Counted from the stretch's first letter, positions 9,880 to 18,758 are shown. The stretch is 64,000 nt of DNA from Microcella alkaliphila (GCF_002355395.1 NZ_AP017315.1:434001-498000); one strand, 5' to 3'. Notes: generated from the sequence alone by a model not told the origin. A program made the numbers and translations.

Positions 9880-9971
9880 GGAGACGTCGCATAGTCCGGC
9901 CGAGTGCACCACCCTGCTAAGGTGGAGTCCCCGCAAGGGGACCGCGGGTTCAAATCCCGCCGTCTCCGCCA
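9880..9971 (+). tRNA. tRNA-Ser (anticodon GCT)
   Basis: Acceptor GGAGACG pairs with CGTCTCC. A long variable arm (GTCCCCGCAAGGGGAC) and the T-arm GGGTTCAAATCCC are present, and the anticodon loop CTGCTAA reads AGU/AGC codons. CCA is encoded at 9969-9971. TATAGT at 9857-9862 is a plausible -10. Confidence 0.97.
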
Positions 9972-9976
9972 CGAAC

Positions 9977-10000
9977 AAGCCCCGCTACGGCGGGGCTTTT
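9977..10000 (+). terminator. Rho-independent terminator after tRNA-Ser(GCT)
   Basis: A perfect 9-bp stem AAGCCCCGC/GCGGGGCTT (9977-9985 with 9990-9998) closes on a TACG tetraloop and ends in TTTT. It lies six bases beyond the encoded CCA. Confidence 0.9.
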
Positions 10001-10043
10001 CGTCTGACGGGGGCGCTTCACACGATCGGCGGGATGCTCGCGC

Positions 10044-11762
10044 TCAGTCGCGAGGAAGGCGCACGGTCACCGTCGTGCCCTCCCCGGGCTCGCTGTCGAT
10101 GTTGATGCGCCCGCGGTGAGCTTCCACGATCGCCTTCACGATGGCCAGCCCCAGCCCGATGCCTCGAATGGCTGAACTGCGGGCGCTTTCGGAGCGGAAG
10201 AACTGCTCGAAGAGGCGCTCCTTGTCTGCGGCGGAGATGCCGACCCCGGTGTCGCTCACGGCCAGTTCGAGTTCGTCGCCGACGGTGCGCGTGCGCACGG
10301 TGACGCGGCCGCCCGGTGGCGTATAGCGCACGGCGTTGGTGATGAGGTTCTCGGCGACCTGTGACAGGCGGGTGGGGTCGAAGCTGCCGACCGCGGAGTG
10401 CACGTCCAGAACGATCTCGATGTTCTTGCGTCCCGCCTCGGCACTGAGCGCCGACACGGCTTCGGTTGCCACGCAACCCAGGTCCGTCGTGTCTCGCTCG
10501 AGCAGGAGCGCGCCGGAGCGCGTGCCGGCGGCGGTGAGGAGGTCGCGAACGAGGACGTGCTGCCGCATCACGTTGCGCTGGAGGACCGGCAACCACTGGG
10601 CCAGGGCGCTCGGCAGCTCATCGATGTGCTCCTCGAATACTTCGAGCACGCCCGTCACGGTGGTGAGCGGGGTGCGGAGCTCGTGGGAGACGGTACCGAT
10701 GAAGGCGTCTTTCGCCTTGAGGGCCTGAAGGTAGTCGGTCACTTCGGTGATGATGATGACGTTGGCGATGTGTTCACCGGTGGCGGTGTGGACGGGGCTG
10801 CCGGAAATGGACAGCGCTCGCTGGCGCCCATGCGGCGGGCCGACCCACAGCAGCTGTTCCGACACGTGCTCACCCCGTACGACACGGTTGTAGGTCGACT
10901 CGTCGTCCGGCAACGGTGTTAGACCGTCCGCCTCAAAAGCTGGCGAGTTCTTGTAGGCCTCCCAGGGGTCCGCTCCGTCGGCGCTCAACTCCGGGCTCTC
11001 CCGGAGGATGCGGTTCATGAGCACGAGCTCGCCTTCCGGGTCGGTGACGATGACGCCGACTGCGAGCGAGTCGAGCACGGTATCCAGCAGGAAGCGGCTG
11101 CGCTCGCTCTCGGCGGCTGCGGCGGCGCGCTGCTCGCGCTCCCTTTTGAGTGCCAGTTGTCTGTCGATCAGGATGCTCGCCATTGTGTGTGCGGCGATCG
11201 CCCCCAAGATCATCACCAGCGGGAGCATGCCGATCAGCATGATGGCGCGATCGGCGTTCGGCTCGGTCAGTCGACCCTGGGTGAGCACGACGATGTCCGG
11301 GGTGATCACGGCGACAGACAGGACGGCGATCACCGCGATCGAGCGCCACGACCTCATCAGCCCGGCCCAGATCGCGGGCAGGGTCAGCATCATGACCATC
11401 GGGTTCGTGGCCGCGCCCGTCGATTCGAGACGGATGATCGCGAATGCCAGGAAGTCCATGCCCGGCAGGACCACCATCCACGGCTTGATATCTCGGCCGT
11501 TCATTGCGGGAAGAAAGACCGCGGCGGTCGCCGCTGCGATGAGAACTCCCCCCGTCAGGTAGCGAAGGGACAGCACCGTGTGAAGCTCGATGAAGAGCAA
11601 AAGGATTGTTGCTGCGAGAAAGATGAGCGCGAATACGCCCTGGAGGAGTCGCGCCGTGACCCGGGGCGCGAACAGCGCCATTCGCGGATCGCCGAGCGAG
11701 TTGCGAAAGCGGTGCGCGGGCTTTTCGGCGGACTCGCGCGAAGGTGCAGCTCGGTTCACCAT
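10044..11762 (-). CDS. Membrane sensor histidine kinase with PAS domain
   Basis: Sensor kinase of 572 residues. The N-terminal third holds about six hydrophobic membrane segments (roughly 35-195), then a short coiled-coil linker and a PAS-like domain (about 230-345). The HisKA dimerisation helix carries the phospho-accepting His360 in SHELRTPL. The ATPase part has N box NLITNAVRY and G boxes DTGVGIS and GIGLGLAIV. No response-regulator gene lies beside it, so it looks like an orphan. The signal is unknown; the MASE-like membrane module suggests a membrane-borne or membrane-soluble cue. The ATG at 11762 follows a GGGGAGGG stretch. An internal ATG at 11681 is an alternative start. Confidence 0.9.
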   Translation of the reverse strand: MVNRAAPSRESAEKPAHRFRNSLGDPRMALFAPRVTARLLQGVFALIFLAATILLLFIELHTVLSLRYLTGGVLIAAATAAVFLPAMNGRDIKPWMVVLPGMDFLAFAIIRLESTGAATNPMVMMLTLPAIWAGLMRSWRSIAVIAVLSVAVITPDIVVLTQGRLTEPNADRAIMLIGMLPLVMILGAIAAHTMASILIDRQLALKREREQRAAAAAESERSRFLLDTVLDSLAVGVIVTDPEGELVLMNRILRESPELSADGADPWEAYKNSPAFEADGLTPLPDDESTYNRVVRGEHVSEQLLWVGPPHGRQRALSISGSPVHTATGEHIANVIIITEVTDYLQALKAKDAFIGTVSHELRTPLTTVTGVLEVFEEHIDELPSALAQWLPVLQRNVMRQHVLVRDLLTAAGTRSGALLLERDTTDLGCVATEAVSALSAEAGRKNIEIVLDVHSAVGSFDPTRLSQVAENLITNAVRYTPPGGRVTVRTRTVGDELELAVSDTGVGISAADKERLFEQFFRSESARSSAIRGIGLGLAIVKAIVEAHRGRINIDSEPGEGTTVTVRLPRD

Positions 11763-11904
11763 GCGCCGTCGCCCTCCCCGTCCTCGTCGTTCTCGAGGCT
11801 CACACTATGGCGACGGCGCGAATCCGAGAAGTCCCCAAGCAGGGGTGGCCCGATTCGCACCGCTCCGACGACGCTGGTATGCTCGCCGAGTCGCATTGCG
11901 ATGT

Positions 11905-11977
11905 GCGCCCCTAGCTCAATGGATAGAGCATCTGACTACGGATCAGAAGGTTGGGGGTTCGAGTCCCTCGGGGCGCG
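11905..11977 (+). tRNA. tRNA-Arg (anticodon ACG)
   Basis: Acceptor GCGCCCC pairs with GGGGCGC. The D-arm, a CTACGGA anticodon loop and the T-arm GGGTTCGAGTCCC complete a 73-base class I cloverleaf. The anticodon ACG is the one whose A34 is edited to inosine by TadA, encoded at 27215-27682. CCA is not encoded. TATGCT lies upstream as a likely -10. Confidence 0.97.
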
Positions 11978-12013
11978 CGAGTATCACCCCGCACAGTGTG
12001 CGGCTTCGGAAGG

Positions 12014-12051
12014 CCCGGCCATCCGCCTCTCAGCGAGGCGAGGCCGGGTCT
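12014..12051 (+). terminator. Nested hairpin terminator after tRNA-Arg
   Basis: The outer stem CCCGGCC/GGCCGGG (12014-12020 with 12042-12048) encloses an inner stem CGCCTC/GAGGCG (12024-12029 with 12035-12040) and is followed by TCTTCTCC. A smaller perfect dyad CCGCACA-G-TGTGCGG precedes it at 11989-12003. Confidence 0.75.
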
Positions 12052-12090
12052 TCTCCGTTCACCCGCCGATTCGTCAGGGAGCCCGCCGCG

Positions 12091-13035
12091 ATGACGTTCG
12101 CTGATCACCAGGACGGCGCCCGCGCGCTCGCCGCTGGTCGCCTCGTCGCCTTCCCGACCGAGACCGTCTTCGGCCTCGGTGCCGATGCGGGCAATGCGGA
12201 TGCTGTCGCCCGCATTTTCGAGGCGAAGGGGCGCCCCAGCGACCATCCGCTCATCGTGCACGTGAGCGCTGCCGAGCGGCTCGCACCGCTTGTGGCCGAG
12301 CTGCCCGACTACGCGTGGGCGCTTGCCGACGCCTTCTGGCCCGGACCGATGACTCTCATCGCGCGACGCTCGGCGGCCGTACCCGATGCCGTGACGGGCG
12401 GTCAAGACACGGTGGGCGTCCGCGTGCCGAGCCACCCGGTAGCCCTCGCGCTGTTGCTCGAGGCCGAGCGGCTCGGAGTGCGGGGCGTTGCGGCCCCGAG
12501 CGCGAACCGTTTCGGGCGGGTGTCGCCGACGACGGCTGAGGCCGTGCGCGCTGAGCTCGGCGCGCACCTGGACGACGGCGACCTGATCCTCGAAGGCGAA
12601 CCGTCTGACGTGGGCATCGAGTCGACGATCATCGACTGCACCGGCGAGGCGCTCGCGATTCTGCGCCCTGGTGCGATCACCGTCGCCATGATCGAAAAGG
12701 TCACCGGGATGCGCGTGGCCGCGCCCCAAGGACGCATTCGCGTCAGTGGCTCGCTCGCCTCGCACTACGCGCCCCGTGCTCTGGTCGTGCTCGATGTCGA
12801 TGCGCTGCCCGGCGACGGGCTCATCGCCCGCGCTGAGCACCCGACGCCGGACGGCGTCGTGCGACTGGCCGCGCCCGCGAGCGACGACGAGTACGCGCGG
12901 CAGCTCTACGGAGCCCTGCGCGCCGCCGACGAGGCGGGCCTCACGCGGGTGGTGGCGCTGCAACCCTCGGGCGCGGGGATCGCGGAGGCGATTCGCGACC
13001 GGCTCGGCCGGGCCGCGCATCCGCAGCGGGACTGA
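12091..13035 (+). CDS. sua5: L-threonylcarbamoyladenylate synthase, Sua5 type
   Basis: Makes threonylcarbamoyl-AMP from threonine, bicarbonate and ATP, the first step of the t6A37 modification of ANN-decoding tRNAs. The 314 residues cover the YrdC-like domain (GRLVAFPTETVFGLGADA at the N-terminus, KGRPSDHPLI nucleotide loop, SANRFGRVSPT). A linker leads to the smaller C-terminal Sua5 domain that separates this form from short YrdC/TsaC proteins. The family N-terminal sequence fits ATG 12091; a GGGA lies ahead. It follows a terminated tRNA-Arg gene, so it probably has its own promoter. Confidence 0.94.
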   Translation: MTFADHQDGARALAAGRLVAFPTETVFGLGADAGNADAVARIFEAKGRPSDHPLIVHVSAAERLAPLVAELPDYAWALADAFWPGPMTLIARRSAAVPDAVTGGQDTVGVRVPSHPVALALLLEAERLGVRGVAAPSANRFGRVSPTTAEAVRAELGAHLDDGDLILEGEPSDVGIESTIIDCTGEALAILRPGAITVAMIEKVTGMRVAAPQGRIRVSGSLASHYAPRALVVLDVDALPGDGLIARAEHPTPDGVVRLAAPASDDEYARQLYGALRAADEAGLTRVVALQPSGAGIAEAIRDRLGRAAHPQRD

Positions 13036-13058
13036 TCGCGAGCGCCCCCACAGACGTG

Positions 13059-13100
13059 ACGACGGGCGCGGATGCCGTGTTCCGCATCCGCGCCCGTCGT
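13059..13100. terminator. Bidirectional terminator, 17-bp perfect stem
   Basis: Bases 13059-13075 pair perfectly with 13084-13100 around an 8-base loop, followed by ATTTCT on the plus strand. It sits between the convergent sua5 and the small secreted-protein gene. Confidence 0.85.
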
Positions 13101-13133
13101 ATTTCTCCGGGGGGAGATTCTCCTGGGGGGAGA

Positions 13134-13154
13134 CCCGCCCGTTGTGCGGGCGGG
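13134..13154 (-). terminator. Second hairpin behind the small secreted-protein gene
   Basis: The stem CCCGCCCG/CGGGCGGG (13134-13141 with 13147-13154) has a 5-base loop. It begins 17 bases beyond the minus-strand stop at 13172. No clear T run follows, so the stronger stem at 13059-13100 may do most of the termination. Confidence 0.55.
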
Positions 13155-13171
13155 AGAGGGAGGCCCTGGCC

Positions 13172-13687
13172 TTAGCGGCCGAGGATGCCCGTCAGCGAGC
13201 CGGTGACGTCGCCGATGATGCCGTCGACGTCGACGTCGACCGAGCCGGTGATGTCCTCGACGAGGCCGTTCACGTCCACGACGTCCGAGACGACGTTGTT
13301 CACGTCACCCAGGTCGACGTTGGTGGTGTTGCCCGAGCCGATGGGGGTGCTGACCTCGTTGCCCGAGCCGACGGCGTTGCCGTTGCCGACCTCGGTGCCC
13401 GAGGCGATGTCGCCGGTCTGCGGGGCGATCACGACGGGGCTCTCGTTCGAGAGGTCGCCGCCGGTGATGCCGCCGCCGTTCAGCACCGCCTCGATGCTGT
13501 CGAGGATGTTCGTGGCCGTGTCGGTGGATGTCGTGCGCTCGCTGGTCGACGAGTCGACCGACGTGGTGTCGGCGGTGGCGGTCATGGCCACGCCCACGGC
13601 GAGCAGTCCGGCAGCGGCGATCGCGGCGACGCCGGCGGTGGTCTTCTTCGTGGTGAATGCGTTCATGATCGAACCGTTTTCTTCCAT
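13172..13687 (-). CDS. Small secreted Asn/Asp/Val-rich protein, function unknown
   Basis: Not recognised as a named family. It has 171 residues. A Lys-containing start and the run AGVAAIAAAGLLAVGVAM form a signal peptide, probably cut after TATA. The mature part opens with a Ser/Thr-rich stretch, then repeats short Gly-Asn motifs (GTEVGNGNAVGSGNEV, IGSGNTTNVD). It closes with Asp-Val repeats (DVVDVNGLVED, GSVDVDVDGIIGDV). Cys is absent and Asn/Asp are enriched, as in cell-surface structural or adhesion-like proteins. GGGGGA lies four bases ahead of ATG 13687; the second ATG at 13666 is an alternative. The 5' leader holds a hairpin and the G/C dyad. Confidence 0.75.
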   Translation of the reverse strand: MEENGSIMNAFTTKKTTAGVAAIAAAGLLAVGVAMTATADTTSVDSSTSERTTSTDTATNILDSIEAVLNGGGITGGDLSNESPVVIAPQTGDIASGTEVGNGNAVGSGNEVSTPIGSGNTTNVDLGDVNNVVSDVVDVNGLVEDITGSVDVDVDGIIGDVTGSLTGILGR

Positions 13688-13735
13688 GCTGTTCCCCCGG
13701 CGGCCGGGTCTCGGCCTGTCGTTTCCGGCGCACTC

Positions 13736-13800
13736 GGTGGGGCATCCGGAGCCCCACCGCGGGCGGTTTGCCCCTCGGAGCGTGTCCCCCGTTTGGGGGG
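13736..13800 (-). promoter_or_regulatory. Leader hairpin and CCCCCCAAACGGGGG dyad upstream of the secreted-protein gene
   Basis: Bases 13688-13993 hold no gene. On the minus strand the stretch reads CCCCCCAAACGGGGG (13800-13786), identical to the site at 723-737. A hairpin GGTGGGGC/GCCCCACC (13736-13743 with 13751-13758) lies nearer the start. The right end of the gap carries the -10 of the next gene. I see nothing else there. Confidence 0.45.
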
Positions 13801-13993
13801 TCCTACTGGAGTGATTTCCTGTGACTTCCTGAAGGCGTGCTGCCCCGAATTGGCGGGCGAGCATCCCGACCACCGCTCGATTCCTCGAGATCACTGGGTG
13901 CGTACTGCGCGTCGCTCTGGTAGCCCTCCCGCTACCCACATCCCCGTGCGCTGCGCCCACCCGCCCCGCGCGTCCGCCCGCTAGCGTGGTCGC

Positions 13994-15058
13994 ATGCTCG
14001 ACGTCGAGATTCGCGGACACCTTGGCCTCATCACCCTGAACCGCCCGGCCGCGCTGAACGCGCTCACCCACGAGATGGTCATCGGCATTCGGGATGCGCT
14101 GCGCACCTGGGCGGGCGACGACAGCATCCGGGTGGTCGCGATCCGCGGCGCTGGCGACCGCGCCTTCTGCGCGGGCGGCGACATCGTGGCGATGCGCGCG
14201 TGCGTCGTCGACGGTGACGTCGCCGCGGCCGCCGGCTTCTTCTTCGACGAATACCGCCTCAACAGCCTGATCGCCCGCTACCCGAAGCCGTACGTCGCCC
14301 TCATGGACGGCATCGTGCTGGGCGGAGGGGTCGGTGTCTCGGCCCACGGCTCGCACCGGGTCGTCACTGAGCGCACGCGCATCGGCATGCCCGAGACCGG
14401 CATCGGCTTCACGCCCGACGTCGGCGGCAGCTGGCTGCTGAGCCGCGGTCCGGGCGAGCTCGGCACGCACCTCGCGCTCACCGGCGCCATGGTGGGCGGG
14501 GCCGACGCGATCGCCGCGGGGCTCGCCGACGTGATGGTCGGCTCTGATCGACTCGACGAGCTGCTCGACGCGCTCGAGCGCTGCACCGAGCCCGACGATG
14601 TTGATGCGGTGCTCACGAGCCTCGCCGAGCCCGCTGGCAACGCGGCGCTGGCCGAGCACGCGGCAGCGCTCGACGCGGCGTACGCCGGCGACGACGCGGC
14701 CGTCATTCTTGACCGGATGCGCGCATCCGACAACCCGTTCCTTCAGGAGGCGGCGCGCGGCCTTGCCGGGCGCTCGCCGACCTCGCTCGCGGTCACGCTC
14801 GCGGCCCTGCGCCGCGCGGCCCGCCTCGCGAGCCTCGACGACGCGCTCGCGCAGGAGTTCCGCGTCGTCGTGCGCCTGCTCGACGAGCCCGACTTCGCCG
14901 AGGGGGTGCGCGCGCAGCTCGTCGACAAGGACCGGCAGCCGCGCTGGGCGCCTCCGACGCTCGACGACGTCGACCCCGACCGGGTCGCGTCGTTCTTCGC
15001 CCCGCTGACCGATGCGGAGCGCGCCCGATTCGACACCCCCGACTGGAGCCCCCGATGA
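13994..15058 (+). CDS. Enoyl-CoA hydratase/isomerase family, 3-hydroxyisobutyryl-CoA hydrolase-like
   Basis: Crotonase-fold protein of 354 residues. The oxyanion-hole motifs AFCAGGDI (about 55-62) and GIVLGGGVG (about 101-109) are clear. The ECH_2-type helical C-terminal extension and the sequence [16 protein letters not shown] match 3-hydroxyisobutyryl-CoA hydrolases of valine breakdown rather than ordinary enoyl-CoA hydratases. ATG 13994 sits six bases behind TAGCGT, so the mRNA is probably leaderless. It overlaps the next crotonase gene by ATGA. The function is inferred from family resemblance; the exact acyl-CoA is open. Confidence 0.88.
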   Translation: MLDVEIRGHLGLITLNRPAALNALTHEMVIGIRDALRTWAGDDSIRVVAIRGAGDRAFCAGGDIVAMRACVVDGDVAAAAGFFFDEYRLNSLIARYPKPYVALMDGIVLGGGVGVSAHGSHRVVTERTRIGMPETGIGFTPDVGGSWLLSRGPGELGTHLALTGAMVGGADAIAAGLADVMVGSDRLDELLDALERCTEPDDVDAVLTSLAEPAGNAALAEHAAALDAAYAGDDAAVILDRMRASDNPFLQEAARGLAGRSPTSLAVTLAALRRAARLASLDDALAQEFRVVVRLLDEPDFAEGVRAQLVDKDRQPRWAPPTLDDVDPDRVASFFAPLTDAERARFDTPDWSPR

Positions 15059-15915
15059 GCGATACGACCGCAGACACGACCGCAGGCCGCCCCGCGACCG
15101 CCCTGCCCGACGGCTTCGACCCGGTTGGCGACGGTGACGGTGCGGCGTTTGCCGGCATCGTGGCCGGCCGCCGCGACCGCGTCGGACTGATCATCCTCGA
15201 CCGACCCGAGGCGCTCAACGCCCTCAACCGGCAGGCCATGGATGCGGTGGTCGCCGCCGCGACGCACTTCGACCTCGACGACTCGATCGGCGCGATCGTG
15301 ATCACGGGGGCGGGCCGCGCCTTCGCCGCCGGCGCCGACATCAAGGAGATGGCCGAGTTCAGCTACGCCGAGGCGACCGCCCGCGATCTGTTCGCCGGCT
15401 GGGATGCCCTCACGCGCATCCGCACGCCCCTTATCGCCGCCGTGAACGGCTTCGCGCTCGGCGGTGGCTGCGAGCTGGCGATGATGTGCGACGTGATCAT
15501 CGCCGCCGACACCGCGAAGTTTGGCCAGCCTGAGATCAACCTCGGCGTCGTGCCGGGCATGGGCGGCACCCAGCGCCTCACCCGCGCCGTTGGCAAGGCG
15601 AAGGCGATGGAGCTGATTCTCACCGGCCGCATGATGGATGCTCGCGAGGCCGAAAGCGCCGGTCTCGTCGCGCGAGTGGTCGCCGCCGACGAGCTGCTCG
15701 ACGACGTGCTCGCCATGGCCGACGGCATCGCCGTGAAGTCGCTACCGGCGCTGTATGCGGCGACCGAGCTTGTCGACGCGGCTTTCGAGTCGACCCTGAC
15801 GGAGGGGGTCGCCCGCGAGCGCCGCGTCTTTCACGCGGGCTTCGCCCTCGACGACCAAAAAGAGGGGATGCGCGCCTTCATCGACAAGCGCGAGCCCCGC
15901 TTCACGCACCGCTGA
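15055..15915 (+). CDS. Enoyl-CoA hydratase
   Basis: Crotonase-family enzyme of 286 residues that hydrates trans-2-enoyl-CoA in fatty-acid or branched-chain amino-acid oxidation. The core shows [11 protein letters not shown], oxyanion motif [11 protein letters not shown] and [16 protein letters not shown]. One catalytic Glu lies in GCELA and the second in [20 protein letters not shown], as in active hydratases. About 45 extra N-terminal residues (Thr/Ala-rich) precede the core; an internal start cannot be excluded. It is coupled to the preceding hydrolase-like gene by ATGA. The pair fits the hydratase and thioester-hydrolase steps of valine catabolism. Confidence 0.9.
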   Translation: MSDTTADTTAGRPATALPDGFDPVGDGDGAAFAGIVAGRRDRVGLIILDRPEALNALNRQAMDAVVAAATHFDLDDSIGAIVITGAGRAFAAGADIKEMAEFSYAEATARDLFAGWDALTRIRTPLIAAVNGFALGGGCELAMMCDVIIAADTAKFGQPEINLGVVPGMGGTQRLTRAVGKAKAMELILTGRMMDAREAESAGLVARVVAADELLDDVLAMADGIAVKSLPALYAATELVDAAFESTLTEGVARERRVFHAGFALDDQKEGMRAFIDKREPRFTHR

Positions 15916-15983
15916 GCACGAGCCCGTCGCCGGGTGGGTGCACCGCCAAGTCCACCCCGGCGTCCCGCCGATACAGTGGGCGC

Positions 15984-16895
15984 GTGACCGCACTGCAGCT
16001 TTCCCCCGAGGTGGCCGAGGCGCTCGACGCCGGGCGCCCCGTCGTCGCCCTCGAGTCGACCATCGTCAGCCACGGGCTGCCGCGCCCGCGCAACCACGAG
16101 GCCGCGGTCGAGTTCGAGGCGATCCTGCGCGAGCAGGGTGTCACGCCGGCGACGATCGCCGTGCTCGACGGCGTGCCGCGCGTCGGACTCGACGCGGTCG
16201 GCGTGCGCCGCATCGCCGAGGAAGACCTCGCCAAGGCGAGCGTGCGCGACCTGCCGATCCTCGCCGCACGCGGTGCGAGCGGGGCGACGACGGTCGCGGC
16301 GACCGCCCACCTCGCGGCGAAGGCCGGCATCCGCGTCTTTGCGACGGGCGGGCTCGGGGGAGTGCACCGCGGCGCGAGCGAGAGTTTCGACGAGTCGGCC
16401 GACCTCTCGACCCTCGCCGTGACTCCCATCACGGTCGTCTCCGCGGGCGTGAAGAGCGTGCTCGACATCGCGGCGACGCTCGAGCGGCTCGAGACGTACT
16501 CGATCCCCGTCGTCGGGCTCGGCACCACCGTCTTCCCGAGCTTCTGGCTGCGCGAGAGCGAGCACACCCTCGACTGGTCGGTCGAGACGCCCGACGATGT
16601 CGCCGCCATCATGGCCGCCCACGACGCACTCGGCCATCGGCAGGGCATCGTCGTCGCGAACCCCATCCCCGCCGACCAGCAGTGGGACCCGGCCGAGCAC
16701 GACCGCGTGCTCGCCCAGGCGTTTGCGGCCGCCGATGACGCCGGCGTACGCGGCAAGGCCGTCACCCCGTTCCTGCTCGGCTACATCGTCGAGGCTTCCC
16801 ACGGCCGCAGTCTTGAGGTCAACCTCGACCTGGCCCGCAACAACGTGGCGACGGCGGGGCGCATCGCGACCGCCTGGGCGGGGCGGCGCGTGTGA
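15984..16895 (+). CDS. psuG: Pseudouridine-5'-phosphate glycosidase
   Basis: Splits pseudouridine 5'-phosphate into uracil and ribose 5-phosphate by opening the C-C glycosidic bond. The 303 residues match the family along their length: ALESTIVSHGLPRP near the N-terminus, RGASGATTVAATA, FATGGLGGVHRG, a KSVLDI stretch with the catalytic Lys region, and GLGTTVFPSFW. The GTG start lies six bases behind TACAGT (leaderless pattern). It overlaps psuK by GTGA, so the two form the classic pseudouridine salvage pair. The uracil it releases can feed upp at 26555. Confidence 0.95.
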   Translation: MTALQLSPEVAEALDAGRPVVALESTIVSHGLPRPRNHEAAVEFEAILREQGVTPATIAVLDGVPRVGLDAVGVRRIAEEDLAKASVRDLPILAARGASGATTVAATAHLAAKAGIRVFATGGLGGVHRGASESFDESADLSTLAVTPITVVSAGVKSVLDIAATLERLETYSIPVVGLGTTVFPSFWLRESEHTLDWSVETPDDVAAIMAAHDALGHRQGIVVANPIPADQQWDPAEHDRVLAQAFAAADDAGVRGKAVTPFLLGYIVEASHGRSLEVNLDLARNNVATAGRIATAWAGRRV

Positions 16896-17794
16896 GCGAC
16901 GCGGCCCCGCGCATCCTTGTTGTTGGTGACGTCATCAACGACATCGTCGTGCTGCCGTCGCAGCCACTGCGTGCCGACACCGACACACCGTCCACGGTGA
17001 TCGCGACGCCCGGGGGGTCGGCGGCGAACACGGCGGCCTGGATCGGCTGGCACGGCGCCCCTGTCGACTTCGTCGGCCTGGTTGGAGCGGGAGACGCCGA
17101 GCACCATCGGCGCATCTTCCGCGACGCGGGGGTCACGCCGCACCTTCACGAGTCCACGACGCGCGGCACCGGCACGATCGTGATCATCGCCGAGGGCGAG
17201 CAGCGCACGATGCTCACCGATCGCGGTGCGAACGACGAGCTCGACCCCGCGTCGGTGACCGACGAGCTGTTGGCAGGGGCGAGCATGCTGCACCTGACCG
17301 GATACGGGCTCGTGAACGCGTTCACGGCCGCCGACGTGGCTCGCTTGATCGCCCGCGCCCGCGAGCACGGGGTGAAGGTCTCGCTCGACCCGGGGTCGGT
17401 GGGTTTCATCAGTGACTACGGGCCACAAGAGTTTCGTCGGGCGGTGAGCGGCGTCGATCTGCTGCTGCCGAATCTCGCCGAGGCGCGGCTGCTGATCGGG
17501 CAGCCGGACGCCACGCCGACCCACGCCGCTCTCGTGCTGCTCGACGTCGCCCCGCTGGTCATGCTGACCGACGGCGCACGCGGTGTGCTCATCGCCGAAC
17601 AGTCGGGTGCCGTGCATGAACTCGCCGTCGACGCGGTTCCCGTCGTTGACCCGACGGGCGCGGGCGACGCGTTCGGTGCGGGCGTACTCGTGGCGCTCGC
17701 GAGCGGGCAGGACGTGCGGGCCGCCGCGGCCCAGGGCATGCGGGCGGCCGCGATCGCCGTCAGCCGGGCGGGGGGACGACCCCCGGCTCGGTGA
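16892..17794 (+). CDS. psuK: Pseudouridine kinase (PfkB family)
   Basis: Carbohydrate kinase of the ribokinase/PfkB family, 300 residues. It is placed as pseudouridine kinase from its overlap with psuG. N-terminal signature GGSAANTAAWIGW and C-terminal signature DPTGAGDAFGAG with the catalytic Asp are intact. Start GTG overlaps the psuG stop. The last 35 bases overlap the convergent EamA gene. Other PfkB kinases (ribokinase, sugar kinases) look similar, so specificity comes from context. Confidence 0.85.
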   Translation: MSDAAPRILVVGDVINDIVVLPSQPLRADTDTPSTVIATPGGSAANTAAWIGWHGAPVDFVGLVGAGDAEHHRRIFRDAGVTPHLHESTTRGTGTIVIIAEGEQRTMLTDRGANDELDPASVTDELLAGASMLHLTGYGLVNAFTAADVARLIARAREHGVKVSLDPGSVGFISDYGPQEFRRAVSGVDLLLPNLAEARLLIGQPDATPTHAALVLLDVAPLVMLTDGARGVLIAEQSGAVHELAVDAVPVVDPTGAGDAFGAGVLVALASGQDVRAAAAQGMRAAAIAVSRAGGRPPAR

Positions 17795-18683
17795 GCGGTT
17801 CCGGGCCGCCGCGCGGCGGCCGGGCGCCGGCGACAGCGCCGACACTGGCGACGATGACTGCTCCGACGGCGACGACCTGTAGCACGGTCAGCACCTGACC
17901 GAGCACGAGCAGCCCCGCAAGGGCCGCCGCTGCGGGCGCAAGGCTCGACAGGATGCCGAAGACCCGGGTCGACATCGTCTTCAAGGCGACGAATTCGAGC
18001 GCGTAGGGCACGGCTGAGGTCATGACGGCGATGCCGAGAAAGACGGCGATCACGGTCGGGTTGCTGACGATGGCGCTGGTAGCCTGCGCGGCGCCGAACG
18101 GCGTGACGAGGAGCGCCGCGACGACCATGGCGACGGCGAGGGCGTCGACCCCGCGCGGCGGATGACGACCCGGTCCGACGCTGCCGAGACGCGACGACGA
18201 GACGATGTAGAGCGCCCAGAAGATGGCGGCGATCGCCGCAAAGACGATGCCGTCGACGGCGAGCGTCGCGTCGGGGTCGAAGCCGAGCATGACGACGCCC
18301 AGCGCGGCGAGCGCGACCCACACGAGGTCACGTGCTCGGCGCGTGCCGGCGACGGCGACGGCCAACGGGCCGAGCAGTTCGACGGTGACGGCGATGCCGA
18401 TCGGGATGCGGTCGATCGACAGGTACATGAGGGAGTTCATGCCGCCGAGACCGAGGCCGAGCAGGACCACCCCGCCCCAGGTGCGCCGCGACCAGCCGCG
18501 GACCTGCGGCCGAATCACGGCCATGAGGATGATCGCGGCGAAGACGAGCCGCAACGTCGCGGCCCCGAGACTGCCCACCTCGCTGAAGGTGCTGCCAGCG
18601 ATCGCGTTACCAAATTGGACCGAGACGATGGCCCCGACGGCAAGCGCGGTGGCGGGGACGCGCGGTGGGGCGGCGGGGCTCAC
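17760..18683 (-). CDS. EamA/RhtA-type drug/metabolite transporter
   Basis: Integral membrane exporter with about ten hydrophobic segments in two EamA repeats, 307 residues from GTG 18683. The N-terminal half has NAIAGSTFSEVG and SLMYLSIDRIPIGIAVTVELLGPL, the latter typical of RhtA-like threonine/homoserine exporters. The C-terminal half has TSAVPYALEFVALKTMSTRVFGILSSLAPA. Start 18683 is preferred over GTG 18713 because CATACT lies six bases ahead. The substrate is not determined. The C-terminal tail is Pro-rich and overlaps psuK on the other strand by 35 bases. Confidence 0.87.
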   Translation of the reverse strand: MSPAAPPRVPATALAVGAIVSVQFGNAIAGSTFSEVGSLGAATLRLVFAAIILMAVIRPQVRGWSRRTWGGVVLLGLGLGGMNSLMYLSIDRIPIGIAVTVELLGPLAVAVAGTRRARDLVWVALAALGVVMLGFDPDATLAVDGIVFAAIAAIFWALYIVSSSRLGSVGPGRHPPRGVDALAVAMVVAALLVTPFGAAQATSAIVSNPTVIAVFLGIAVMTSAVPYALEFVALKTMSTRVFGILSSLAPAAAALAGLLVLGQVLTVLQVVAVGAVIVASVGAVAGARPPRGGPEPLTEPGVVPPPG

Positions 18684-18716
18684 TCGGCGAGTATGCCGCA
18701 CAGCGGGGCGCACGTG

Positions 18717-18758
18717 AAAACCCCGGTTCCACCGCCCGAATATCGGCGGAACCGGGGT
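18717..18758 (-). terminator. Rho-independent terminator of the Ser/Pro-rich secreted-protein gene
   Basis: CCCCGGTTCC/GGAACCGGGG (18721-18730 with 18748-18757) extends by a mismatch and three more pairs. On the minus strand it is followed by TTTT (18720-18717). It lies about 45 bases beyond the stop at 18803. Confidence 0.88.
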
